Shown in pieces: positions 17,319 to 25,475 of a DNA stretch of 64,000 bases. Under the pieces are notes generated by a model. That model was not told the origin of the DNA. It worked only from the letters and a program-made list of their open reading frames with translations, and did not search any database. Origin of the DNA: CALDTK01 sp965215215. Lineage in GTDB: Bacteria > Bacteroidota > Bacteroidia > Chitinophagales > Saprospiraceae. Position numbers and translations under genes: made by a program. The stretch covers positions 1,798,001 to 1,862,000 of the forward strand of contig OZ244043.1 of the NCBI GenBank assembly GCA_965215215.1, read 5' to 3'. Position 1 is the first letter of the stretch, and every line of letters starts with the position of its first letter.

Positions 17319-19823
17319 ATGACGTTTGCCTCCCTTCGTCCTTACCTCGCCGCGCTCGTACTTACCGCCCTGGCGCCCGCGCTACTTCGGGCCCAAGAGC
17401 CGGTTACCTACCAAGCCCCACCCGATGCGATCCGCCAGCTCGCCGACGCCCCACTCGCACCGCGGATCCTGCTCGACGACGCGCGGGCGTGGATGGTTTT
17501 GCGGGAGCGCGACCCCTACGCGACGATCGCCGAGCTGAGTCGGGCGGAGCTGCGCCTGGCCGGTCTGCGGATCGACCCGCGCACCGACATCGGCTCGCGT
17601 ACGACCTACTACACCGGCTTATCCGTAAAGTCGTTGGCCGATCCAAGCGCCGACCCGCGCACCGTGAGTGGATTGCCCCCCGAACCGCGCCTCGCCAACT
17701 TTACGTGGTCCCCCGACCAGCGCCACGTCGCCATGACGCACACCGGGGCCGACTCGGTGGAGCTGTGGGTGCTCGACGTCGAGGGGGCAGCCGCGCGGCG
17801 CGTCCACCCCGGTCCACTCAACGCTAACCTGGGGAACGTCGTCAACTGGCTCGACGACTCGACCCTGCTCGCCAAGGTCGTTTCGGTAGCGCGCGAACCG
17901 CTGACGGAGCGCGCGGAGGCCGTGCCGGTAGGTCCGACGGTCTCGACCAACGACGGCGCCAAGGCGCAAAATCGCACCTACCAAGATTTGCTCAAGGATC
18001 CCTACGACGAGCACGATTTTGCACAGTTGGTGGGCGCCGAGCTGGTGCGGGTTTCGCTCGAAGGTCAGGCGAGCCCCTGGCTCGGCGACGGGATGTACGC
18101 CTCGGTCAGCGTTTCGCCGGACGGTGCGTACGTACTGGTCAGCGAGCTGGCGCGACCCTTCTCCTACCTCGTGCCCTACGGGCGTTTCCCGACCGACTTC
18201 GTCGTCTACGACAGCGCCGGCACCGAGGTCGCGACCGTTGCGGAGGTCCCCCTCACCGAAGAGCTCCCCAAGGGCTTCATGGCCGAGCGCACCGGCCGCC
18301 GTGACTTCTCCTGGCGAGCCGACCGGCCGGCGACCCTCATCTACGCCGAGGCACTCGACGGGGGCGATCCCGAGACGGAGGTCCCGTTCCGCGACCGAGT
18401 ATCGCAGCTCGAGGCCCCCTTCAGCGGAGTTGGCGTACCCCTGCTCAAAACGGTGCAGCGCTTTTCCGGGATCGACTGGGGCAGCGACGCGCTGGCCGTA
18501 GCCTACGACTGGTGGTGGCCGACGCGCAACACGAAGACCTACACGTTTAACCCCGGCGACACGTCCGTCGCCCCGACCCTGATCGCCGACCGCGATTACC
18601 AGGATCGGTACACCGACCCCGGGAACTTCGTTACGGTACCCGGTCCGTACGACCGGGATGTCCTCGCGCTAGACGGGACGCTCGCCTACTTGGTGGGCGA
18701 GGGCTACACGCCCGCGGGGCAGTTTCCCTTCCTTACGTCGGTCGATCTCGCCGCCGCCGACACGCCCGTCGATACGCTGTACAAATCGAGCTACACCGAC
18801 CGGCTCGAGAATGTCTACGATTTCCAGCCGGACGCCGAACGGTTGCTCGTTAGCATCGAATCGCCCGAGGAGTATCCGAACTACTACTTCCGCGACGTAA
18901 GTGGTGCTGCGGCGGCCGACTCAGGGGCGCTCACCCAGCTCACCGCTTTCCCCAATCCCTTCGCGGCGGTAGCGGGCGCCCACAAGGAGGTACTCGACTA
19001 CACCCGCGCCGACGGCCTCGCGCTAACCGGAACACTCTACCTCCCCCCCGGCTACGACCGCGCGAATCCCGAACCGCTACCCATGGTGATGTGGGCGTAC
19101 CCCGTCGAGTACAAAGACAAGGCGAGCGCCGGGCAGAACACCAGCAACCCCAACGAATTTACCTACCCCTACTGGGGCTCGGCGCTCTACTGGATTACCC
19201 AGGGCTACGCCGTGCTCGACGGGGCGGCCTTCCCCATCGTCGGTGAGGGCGACGACGAGCCCAACGACACCTTCCGCGAGCAGCTGGTCGCCAACGCCAA
19301 AGCGGGTATCGACGCGGTCGACTCGCTCGGGTACATCGACCGCGAGCGCGTCGCGGTGGGCGGGCACAGTTACGGCGCTTTCATGGTGGCCAACCTCCTG
19401 GCGCATTCCGACCTGTTCGCCGCGGGGATCGCGCGCTCGGGGGCCTACAACCGGACGCTGACGCCATTCGGGTTTCAGAGTGAGGAGCGCGACTACTGGG
19501 AGGCGCCCGAGGTGTACAACACGATGTCGCCGTTTATGCACGCCGACAAGGTGGGTGAGCCCCTGCTGCTCGTACACGGCGCGGCCGACAACAACTCGGG
19601 TACCTACCCCATGCAGTCGGAGCGGTACTTCAACGCACTCAAGGGCCTCGGCGCGACGGTGCGACTGGTGGTGTTCCCGCACGAGAGCCACGGGTACCGC
19701 GCGCGCGAAACGATCATGCACCTCCTCTGGGAGCAACACGAGTGGCTGGAGAAGTACGTCAAAAATCCGGCGCCGGTAGCGGAGGAGGGGTCGGTGGCGC
19801 CAACGGAGCGGGCGGGGGAGTGA
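17319..19823 (+). CDS. S9-family serine peptidase (prolyl-oligopeptidase type)
   Basis: 834 residues: signal peptide (VLTALAPALLRAQ), N-terminal beta-propeller with unit-like segments (FTWSPDQRHVAMTH, ASVSVSPDGAYVLVSE), and a C-terminal alpha/beta hydrolase from about residue 590. The catalytic triad is readable: Ser684 in GGHSYGAF, Asp757 in HGAADNNSG and His791 in HESHGYR. The YDWWWPTRNTKTY segment and the spacing resemble the S9D glutamyl-endopeptidase-like branch. It would cleave peptides in the periplasm. The last 30 residues are a Pro/Ala/Glu tail. Confidence 0.88.
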   Translation: MTFASLRPYLAALVLTALAPALLRAQEPVTYQAPPDAIRQLADAPLAPRILLDDARAWMVLRERDPYATIAELSRAELRLAGLRIDPRTDIGSRTTYYTGLSVKSLADPSADPRTVSGLPPEPRLANFTWSPDQRHVAMTHTGADSVELWVLDVEGAAARRVHPGPLNANLGNVVNWLDDSTLLAKVVSVAREPLTERAEAVPVGPTVSTNDGAKAQNRTYQDLLKDPYDEHDFAQLVGAELVRVSLEGQASPWLGDGMYASVSVSPDGAYVLVSELARPFSYLVPYGRFPTDFVVYDSAGTEVATVAEVPLTEELPKGFMAERTGRRDFSWRADRPATLIYAEALDGGDPETEVPFRDRVSQLEAPFSGVGVPLLKTVQRFSGIDWGSDALAVAYDWWWPTRNTKTYTFNPGDTSVAPTLIADRDYQDRYTDPGNFVTVPGPYDRDVLALDGTLAYLVGEGYTPAGQFPFLTSVDLAAADTPVDTLYKSSYTDRLENVYDFQPDAERLLVSIESPEEYPNYYFRDVSGAAAADSGALTQLTAFPNPFAAVAGAHKEVLDYTRADGLALTGTLYLPPGYDRANPEPLPMVMWAYPVEYKDKASAGQNTSNPNEFTYPYWGSALYWITQGYAVLDGAAFPIVGEGDDEPNDTFREQLVANAKAGIDAVDSLGYIDRERVAVGGHSYGAFMVANLLAHSDLFAAGIARSGAYNRTLTPFGFQSEERDYWEAPEVYNTMSPFMHADKVGEPLLLVHGAADNNSGTYPMQSERYFNALKGLGATVRLVVFPHESHGYRARETIMHLLWEQHEWLEKYVKNPAPVAEEGSVAPTERAGE

Positions 19824-19842
19824 TTCCACGGGCGAGTGGGTA

Positions 19843-20784
19843 CTACCCACAGCCTCCGCAACCGCCGCAGCCACTACACCCGCCACAGCCGCTGTCGCCA
19901 CCCCCGTCGCCGCCGCCGCTGTCCACACCACTCGCGTCGGCTGCATCGCTAAATACGTCGCCGGATCCCCCTCCGTCGCCAGCTGCGGTATTGTCCCAAC
20001 TTCCCCCCGCGCCGCCGCCACCGAAGCCGCCGCCGCCCATTTCGTAGGTGGTCGTAATCTGGACCAGCTCCAGGTACCCGCTGTCCTCGAGGTGGATCGA
20101 GGCGTTGGCCTCACCGATGAGTTCGCCCGTGTTCGGGTGACCCTCAGCTGCGTCTATGCGACTCTGGTGTGCGAGCTGCGCGAACAGCTCACTGTCCACC
20201 TCGTCGAGCAACAGCACGTTACTCTGGAGGTCCAATAGGCTGCGCCCGAACGTCTTCTCTTCGCCATCGTAGGCGCGCTGCGCGGGCAGTCCCCCGAACC
20301 ACTCGAGCAGTTCGGTCCGCCGGCGCTCACCGAGCTCCGAGCGCGGCCGCACTCCGCGCGTCGCATCCCCCAGCCAGGCCACTACACCCTCCTTGAAGTA
20401 CGGCTGCAGGCGCTCGCTGTGCGCGTAAATGAAGTCGCGCCGGTACACCCGCGACCGGTTCACCTCCCGGTAGAAGAGCTTGAGTAGATTGTAGAGGTCG
20501 ATCGCGTCTAGGTGCTCCGGTAGGTACAGCGGGTTCACCAGCGGGGCCTCGTGCCGTTTCGGTTGGTAGCTCCGAAAGTCGGGCCCGCGGCGCACGATCA
20601 CCCGCTCGCCGTTCTGCGTCACTCGCGCGGTGAGTACGCCGCGCAGTACGAGGTCGTAGAAGGTCACCCGGACGAGCTGCGGGAGCTTCGCGGGCGGGTC
20701 GGCGGTGAGGAGCAGGACCTCCGCGGGCGTCCAGGTCCGCAACTCCGGCGGGACGGGTTTTGCGGAAGCGGGAAGGGGATTCAT
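19843..20784 (-). CDS. TIGR04222-like protein with Gly/Cys-rich tail
   Basis: 313 residues. The first part has a winged-helix-like segment typical of TIGR04222 proteins (PAEVLLLTADPPAKLPQLVR, FYDLVLRGVLTARV), followed by a helical middle (DAIDLYNLLKLFYREVNRSR). The C-terminus from about 245 is glycine-rich (MGGGGFGGGGAGG) and ends with five Cys in GCGGCSGCGGCGGCG. No signal peptide or clear membrane segment, unlike many TIGR04222 members. It starts 3 bases after the stop of the neighbouring GRDP-like gene, so both are one transcript. Function unknown. Confidence 0.55.
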   Translation of the reverse strand: MNPLPASAKPVPPELRTWTPAEVLLLTADPPAKLPQLVRVTFYDLVLRGVLTARVTQNGERVIVRRGPDFRSYQPKRHEAPLVNPLYLPEHLDAIDLYNLLKLFYREVNRSRVYRRDFIYAHSERLQPYFKEGVVAWLGDATRGVRPRSELGERRRTELLEWFGGLPAQRAYDGEEKTFGRSLLDLQSNVLLLDEVDSELFAQLAHQSRIDAAEGHPNTGELIGEANASIHLEDSGYLELVQITTTYEMGGGGFGGGGAGGSWDNTAAGDGGGSGDVFSDAADASGVDSGGGDGGGDSGCGGCSGCGGCGGCG

Positions 20785-20787
20785 AGC

Positions 20788-21276
20788 TTAAAACGGTTTG
20801 CGGACGAGCCAGTGGCGGTCGAGGTCGACGCGCCTAAAGTTGGTCGCCCGCATGCGAATTTCCGGACTCGGCCACAGATCCCCGGGGGGCTTGCGCCAAA
20901 ACAGCGCGTAGCGCGCCAGGGTAGCGGCGTACTGATCGTGGTAGCGACCGCGCTCCGCGGTACCGCCGCGGGTGGGGCCGTGGTGAACGGTCTGTCGGAG
21001 TACGTGCGGGCAGAACTCCTCCCAGTAGGCACGGGTGTAGAGTAGATGCAGGTGCCAAACCTGATCAACGGCGTCGGAGGGGGTCGATGCCTCCCCCGGC
21101 GCGGCGGTACACACCAAAAACATGAAGCGTTTGTACTCGGCGATGGCGCGCAGGGCGTACAGATCCGACCAGCCGTTGTCGCGGGCGAGCCGGTCGGCGA
21201 AGGAGAGGCGGGCGCCGTCGGCGTCGAAGCGGTAGGCCTCGAGGCGGGTGTAGAGGGCTTGTTGGGTGGGGGACAT
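20788..21276 (-). CDS. Glycine-rich-domain-protein-like (GRDP/DUF1399-type) protein
   Basis: About 162 residues. The segment DAVDQVWHLHLLYTRAYWEE matches the VDxxWHxHxLxxxxY motif of the GRDP (DUF1399) family; a second conserved block is HVLRQTVHHGPTRGGTAE with HDQYAATLARYALFW. The paired His residues suggest a metal site. ATG 21276 (MSPTQQALY) is preferred to 21294. It precedes the TIGR04222-like gene by 3 bases, a pairing seen in other bacteria; the joint role is unknown. Confidence 0.6.
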   Translation of the reverse strand: MSPTQQALYTRLEAYRFDADGARLSFADRLARDNGWSDLYALRAIAEYKRFMFLVCTAAPGEASTPSDAVDQVWHLHLLYTRAYWEEFCPHVLRQTVHHGPTRGGTAERGRYHDQYAATLARYALFWRKPPGDLWPSPEIRMRATNFRRVDLDRHWLVRKPF

Positions 21277-21351
21277 AGAGCTGTTCCTACGCAATTCGCC
21301 GATTGAGAACCTCCATCAAATTGCTGTATTCGAATTAGAATTCGTCTCCCT

Positions 21352-22020
21352 TCAGTTCACCGCCAACATCCGTTCCACGATCACTTTGGTCTGCTCCTCC
21401 AACCGCTCAATCGTGGAGTCGCCCTCGTACCGGAGGTAGTAGGCCATCCACACCATGCGGTCTTGCAAGAGCAGCCCATTAATCGTCATACCCATCGTGA
21501 AGTCGCCCGCCTCTTCCCCGCTGTACTTAATGACGGCTACGTACGTAAATGAGCGGTCATTGAGCCGGTAGTCCTTCACCAAAACCGGCACCCCAACAGC
21601 AACACCGAGCCCGGTCTCGTCAATCTGTTTCTTCACCTCCTCCCAGTTACCTGGTTGAAATGAGGCAGCAACTTGCTCTTTAATCGCGGGCAACATGGAC
21701 GCATCGACCTCCAAATTCATCAACTGCTTCGTTCCGTAAACCTTGGCGTAGTCATCGAAGACAAACGTGGCGAGCTCGTCTACTCGGGCGTAGGTGGAGT
21801 CGTTGAGGTAAAAGCCAAGCACTTCGTTGACCGCGACCTCCGAGGCGTCCGCCGTTTGTTTGACGATAGGCACCGCGTAACACTCTTCGTAGCCGACGAG
21901 CTCGGGTAAGCAGATGGTTTGGGAGCCGAAAGTCGCTCCCTTTTCACAGGTAGGCGACTGCGCACAGGCAAAAGCTGAAACGAGTAAGCCTAGAACAAGC
22001 GCGGTGAAAAATCTCCTCAT
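21352..22020 (-). CDS. Exported protein of unknown function
   Basis: 222 residues with a signal peptide ending ALVLGLLVSAFACAQ (the Cys could be a lipobox, FACA). Three more Cys occur early (PTCEKG, QTICLPEL, YEECYAVP). The mature part looks mixed alpha/beta (GFYLNDSTYARVDELATFVF, YVAVIKYSGEEAGDFTMGM). No family recognised. Monocistronic by spacing. Confidence 0.6.
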   Translation of the reverse strand: MRRFFTALVLGLLVSAFACAQSPTCEKGATFGSQTICLPELVGYEECYAVPIVKQTADASEVAVNEVLGFYLNDSTYARVDELATFVFDDYAKVYGTKQLMNLEVDASMLPAIKEQVAASFQPGNWEEVKKQIDETGLGVAVGVPVLVKDYRLNDRSFTYVAVIKYSGEEAGDFTMGMTINGLLLQDRMVWMAYYLRYEGDSTIERLEEQTKVIVERMLAVN

Positions 22021-22562
22021 GGTACTGAGCTAGTGAAAAGACCGCAAGGATAAGGCTGGCTTGAAACAGGAGAAGCGATTGGTTTGGGTAACTAGAGGAC
22101 ATTGCCTTGATTGGGTGCCTTTCGGAAAAACACGTGGTGCGAATAAGAAACCTTGGTCGAATTGCATCGTGCAGGTGTTTGCCCGTTACCTACACGAATC
22201 TTCGATTTATTGATCAATTAGTACGGGATCGTCTATCGCGACCGGAGTGCAAAGGGCACAGAAATCTACTCTGTCGTCGAACAATGGGATAAGACAGCAT
22301 AATTCAGATCAAGCGACCGAATGCCGCGACGCTGTCCTCGTGCTTTCATATTGTCATCGAGTCTGACCTATTCAATTAGCAAGGAAATCACCCCACTGGA
22401 ATACAGGAATCAGATGCCTACTCCAAGTGTTCGAGAGCGCCAAGTCAGAATGCCTATTTGCGAGCATGGAACATACTCGCCTGCGGAACGCACATTACGC
22501 AATCTTGACCCCCAATACAGTCACGTACGCCGAGGGCCAGCAAAATCTAGTTCCTTGGCATT
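22021..22562. other. Spacer without a recognised gene
   Basis: About 540 bases between a minus-strand gene start and RidA. Short open frames show no coding signature, and no hairpin with a T-run or clear repeat was seen. Confidence 0.5.
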
Positions 22563-23003
22563 ATGCGCATGAAGCAATTCCTCCTTTCCGCCGGCCTCTG
22601 GATTTCGTGCGTTACCGTAGCGACTGCGAGCGTTGACACTACCACCACACCCCTGAGTGCAGTGCGGGAGGCTCACGGGATCGTGTACGTCTCTGGCCAA
22701 TTGGGGATTGCGAGCAAGGCGAATCCAGCGCCCCAAACGGAGAAGCTCAGCTTCGAGGCGGAGGCCCGCAACGCGATCGAGAACGTTCGTTTCGTACTGA
22801 AAACGGAGAAGGGATTAGCCCTCGACGACGTGATCAACGTTACCGTCTACCTCGCGGACATCAACAATTACGAGCTATTGAATACGATCTACGCCGAGTA
22901 CTTCGAAGATCCGTACCCTGCGCGCGCGGTCGTGGAAGTCGCTCAACTTCCGCGCGGTGGTCAACTCGAAGTGGCGGTCGTTGCGGCTACCGAAAGCAAA
23001 TAG
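22563..23003 (+). CDS. RidA-family protein with signal peptide
   Basis: 146 residues. The body is RidA (YjgF/YER057c/UK114): VYVSGQLGI, FEAEARNAIENVRFVL, DVINVTVYLADINNYELLNT, YPARAVVEVAQLPRGGQLEV. The Arg in PARAVVEV that positions the substrate carboxylate in imine-hydrolysing RidA is present. Unusually there is an N-terminal export signal (FLLSAGLWISCVTVATA), which implies periplasmic rather than cytosolic location. ATG 22569 is an alternative start. Confidence 0.85.
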   Translation: MRMKQFLLSAGLWISCVTVATASVDTTTTPLSAVREAHGIVYVSGQLGIASKANPAPQTEKLSFEAEARNAIENVRFVLKTEKGLALDDVINVTVYLADINNYELLNTIYAEYFEDPYPARAVVEVAQLPRGGQLEVAVVAATESK

Positions 23004-23219
23004 TTCAACCGCCTGGCCCTTCCGACACTTAGCCCGCTCAATACACCAAGCGAGCAGCGGCGATGCAATCCCTGTTTTACCGAGCGTGTCCCTCTAACCA
23101 ACGCAGGCCAATACAAACGTGCAGCTTGCGCTAAAACAATCCTATCGGCGCAGCAATGGGTGTGGGGCGGCCTTAGCATGTAGCACGGATCAATATCTAC
23201 TCCCGCAATTCTCGGACAT

Positions 23220-23310
23220 GTCTGAATTGCACGTGCGCAGAGACAAGTGGAAAGTCATTCGGGTAAGTGTATACAAATTAGACAGCTGCTGTCTAATTTG
23301 CACGTGTGCT
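23220..23310. repeat. Imperfect direct repeat flanking a palindrome
   Basis: Two 20-base copies at 23220-23239 and 23291-23310 agree at 16 positions and share the core TTGCACGTG. The second copy overlaps the right arm of the palindrome and the GTG start of the DUF4143 gene. The rest of the 300 bases between RidA and that gene shows nothing else. Confidence 0.6.
23274..23300. promoter_or_regulatory. Perfect 12-bp palindrome at the DUF4143 gene start
   Basis: caaattagacag (23274-23285), centre CTG, then ctgtctaatttg (23289-23300). It ends 5 bases before GTG 23306, where it could serve as an operator or form a hairpin hiding the start codon. Confidence 0.6.
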
Positions 23311-24469
23311 CATTCCTCGCCCCCGAGCTACCGCTCGCCTCCAGCGCCACCTGCGCTCCTTTCCGGCCGCCGGTTTGGTGGGTGCACGCCAGGTAGGTAA
23401 GACCACCCTAGCGAGGAATTCCATTACGATCGATGGCCAACCGAGCTTCTACCTCGATCTCCAAAGCCCGTCCGCGCGCGCGCAGTTGCTCGACGCCGAA
23501 TCCTTTCTCCGAAGTCGCGCCGACCGCCTCGTCATCCTCGACGAAGTGCAGACGATGCCCGAGCTATTCCCAATTCTTCGCAGCTCCATCGATGAGGATC
23601 GCCGGCCGAGACGCTTCCTCCTGCTCGGGTCAGCCGCGCCACAACTTCTCCGCTCGACCGCGGAGTCCCTCGCCGGCCGTATTGTTTACACCGAGCTTCC
23701 GGGGCTGCGCCTCGGCGAGCTGCCCGAGTCAGTAGCTATCGACGAGCATTGGTTGCGCGGCGGCTACCCGTTCGCCTACCAGTTAAACGATCCACATGAC
23801 CGACTCGACTTCTTCGAGGCCTACCTCCAGACCTTCGTCGGTACCGACCTCCGCGCCCTGGCCGGCGGCACCGATCCAGCCGGAATGCGCCGAACGATTC
23901 TCATGCTCGCGCACCTCCAGGGCACCACGCTAAACCTCTCCCAACTCGGCCGCTCGCTCGAGGTTTCGTACAAAACCGTTCAACGCTACCTCAATATCCT
24001 CGCCAGTGCCTTCCTCATCCGCAGGCTCCCGCCCTACCTGCCCAACCTCCGCAAGCGCCTCACCAAAGCGCCGAAGCTCTACCTACGCGACAGTGGTTTC
24101 CTTCACGGCCTCCTCGGCATCACCACCGTCGACGCCCTGCTCGCCCACCCCGTCGTCGGCGGGAGTTGGGAGGGATACGTTGTGGAGCAAATTCTCGACG
24201 TGCTTCCGGAGCGAGCCACTGCCTACCACTACCGCAGCGCCCAAGGCCACGAGATCGACCTCGTGATCGAGCATCCGGACGGGCGGATCCACGCCATCGA
24301 GATCAAGCGGTCGAACGCTCCGACGCTGTCGGCATCCTTTTATACGGCCATCGAGGATGTCTCGCCCGATGAAGTCACTGTTGTTACGCCGTCGAGCCCG
24401 ACCTATCCTGTCGGTGAGGGGATTACGGTACGGGGGCTGCGGGATGTCGTATTTACACTGCGCGCCTAA
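23306..24469 (+). CDS. AAA-ATPase with DUF4143 domain
   Basis: 387 residues from a GTG. N-terminal AAA_14 ATPase: Walker A GARQVGKTTLAR (about 28-39) and Walker B RLVILDEVQTMPELF, sensor LLLGSAAPQLLR. C-terminal DUF4143: winged helix SQLGRSLEVSYKTVQRYLNI, IRRLPPYLPNLRKRL, LYLRDSGFLHGLLGI, and a nuclease-like end AYHYRSAQGHEIDLVIEH...IHAIEIKRS (D, E-x-K pattern of PD-(D/E)XK folds). The family is widespread and of unknown function. The palindrome and repeats directly upstream suggest local control. Confidence 0.85.
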   Translation: MLIPRPRATARLQRHLRSFPAAGLVGARQVGKTTLARNSITIDGQPSFYLDLQSPSARAQLLDAESFLRSRADRLVILDEVQTMPELFPILRSSIDEDRRPRRFLLLGSAAPQLLRSTAESLAGRIVYTELPGLRLGELPESVAIDEHWLRGGYPFAYQLNDPHDRLDFFEAYLQTFVGTDLRALAGGTDPAGMRRTILMLAHLQGTTLNLSQLGRSLEVSYKTVQRYLNILASAFLIRRLPPYLPNLRKRLTKAPKLYLRDSGFLHGLLGITTVDALLAHPVVGGSWEGYVVEQILDVLPERATAYHYRSAQGHEIDLVIEHPDGRIHAIEIKRSNAPTLSASFYTAIEDVSPDEVTVVTPSSPTYPVGEGITVRGLRDVVFTLRA

Positions 24470-24512
24470 TCAGGACGCTTCAAAAGATTAAGTCGAATAA
24501 AAAGTGATAATC

Positions 24513-24917
24513 CTACGATGTTAGGGACTCGTGTAAAACCAGTCCTAAATGCTCAGCGAAAGGCGTAAAGTCTCTATCCGCAGTGAGTAAACTCAGACCT
24601 TCATCGATACAGTAAGACGCACTCCAAACATCTGGCGTCTTACGGATGGTAACACCAACAGTTCGTAGTTGTCGAAAGCGGTTCGCCGCCTCATCGACCC
24701 TTCCGATTCCACTCGTAAGAAAGCACGGAACGTGGGCCAGCGTACCCATGACAGCACGGAACTCCCGCCCTTCCCGAACACCAGCTAATATCTCGTACCT
24801 GATAACGTCGAGAATACAAACTTCTTCCTTCTCTAGTAATGCGGTTAGTGCTACAACCTGTATAGTCTCACGACCGCGAAAAAGATCTATCCAAACGTTC
24901 GTATCAACAACGGTCAT
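24513..24917 (-). CDS. vapC: VapC-type PIN ribonuclease toxin
   Basis: 134 residues. PIN domain acidic residues are readable: Asp in VVDTNVWIDLFRG, Glu in RYEILAGVREG, Asp in KTPDVWSASYCID and Asp in LLTADRDF. PIN toxins cut specific RNAs when freed from their antitoxin. Its ATG shares a base with the antitoxin stop (TAATG), so both are translated as a pair. Confidence 0.85.
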   Translation of the reverse strand: MTVVDTNVWIDLFRGRETIQVVALTALLEKEEVCILDVIRYEILAGVREGREFRAVMGTLAHVPCFLTSGIGRVDEAANRFRQLRTVGVTIRKTPDVWSASYCIDEGLSLLTADRDFTPFAEHLGLVLHESLTS

Positions 24918-25207
24918 TATTCCGAACTGCTAGCCGTAAGACCCATGTCTGGCCTGTGGTCGATACGCATCGCTTCGAGATCACCGTCCCAGTTGATCTT
25001 CCCAAAGAGCTTCATAATGTCTCGTTGACTCCGAATTTGCTCGGGAGCGGGGGGATCATTCGTGGTTGTGCGTTTGATGTCCTCGCCAAGCTCAAGTTCT
25101 TCGAGCGTCCTTAAGGCACGCTCTAGCAACTCGCGCTCCGACGCAATCCCTAGCTCCCGCTGTAAACGCGCTACTAGATCACCATCAACTTCGACTTGGA
25201 TAGACAT
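24917..25207 (-). CDS. vapB: VapB-type antitoxin
   Basis: About 96 residues from ATG 25207 (MSIQVEVDGDLVARLQREL). The N-terminal half fits a ribbon-helix-helix DNA-binding fold (IASERELLERALRTLEELEL); the C-terminal half is a flexible tail that would bind the toxin. Longer in-frame starts exist up to 25264 but give an unlikely leader. Confidence 0.65.
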   Translation of the reverse strand: MSIQVEVDGDLVARLQRELGIASERELLERALRTLEELELGEDIKRTTTNDPPAPEQIRSQRDIMKLFGKINWDGDLEAMRIDHRPDMGLTASSSE

Positions 25208-25387
25208 ACTCGGGCTTCGAGAGAGATCGATTCTTAAAGATACGCCGATTGGAAAGCAACCCACTCTCGGCTGCGAAAAAGGAAGTTATCAACGGCACGT
25301 TTTGCTGAAAAGCAGCTCCTCTTGATAATTTTCCAGACCGCGTAAACAACGACAGTGATTCCGTCTGTTTGCAATGCTCATCGCCAG

Positions 25388-25419
25388 AGCAGGCCAAGGC
25401 TAGCCCGCCTTGGCCTGCT
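25388..25419. repeat. Perfect 13-bp inverted repeat
   Basis: agcaggccaaggc (25388-25400), loop tagccc, gccttggcctgct (25407-25419). It lies 57-88 bases past the stop of the minus-strand gene at 25476 and could be its terminator, though no T-run follows on either strand. Confidence 0.6.
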
Positions 25420-25475
25420 CGGAGTAAAGCTTACGCGAAAACCCGTTCCGCCGCGCTAAAGCCACTTTGTAGTGG

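Noticed and set aside
22107..22560. Several 60-80-residue frames in the spacer before ridA
   Set aside because: Basic, low-complexity translations in different frames with no start-site support; treated as chance.
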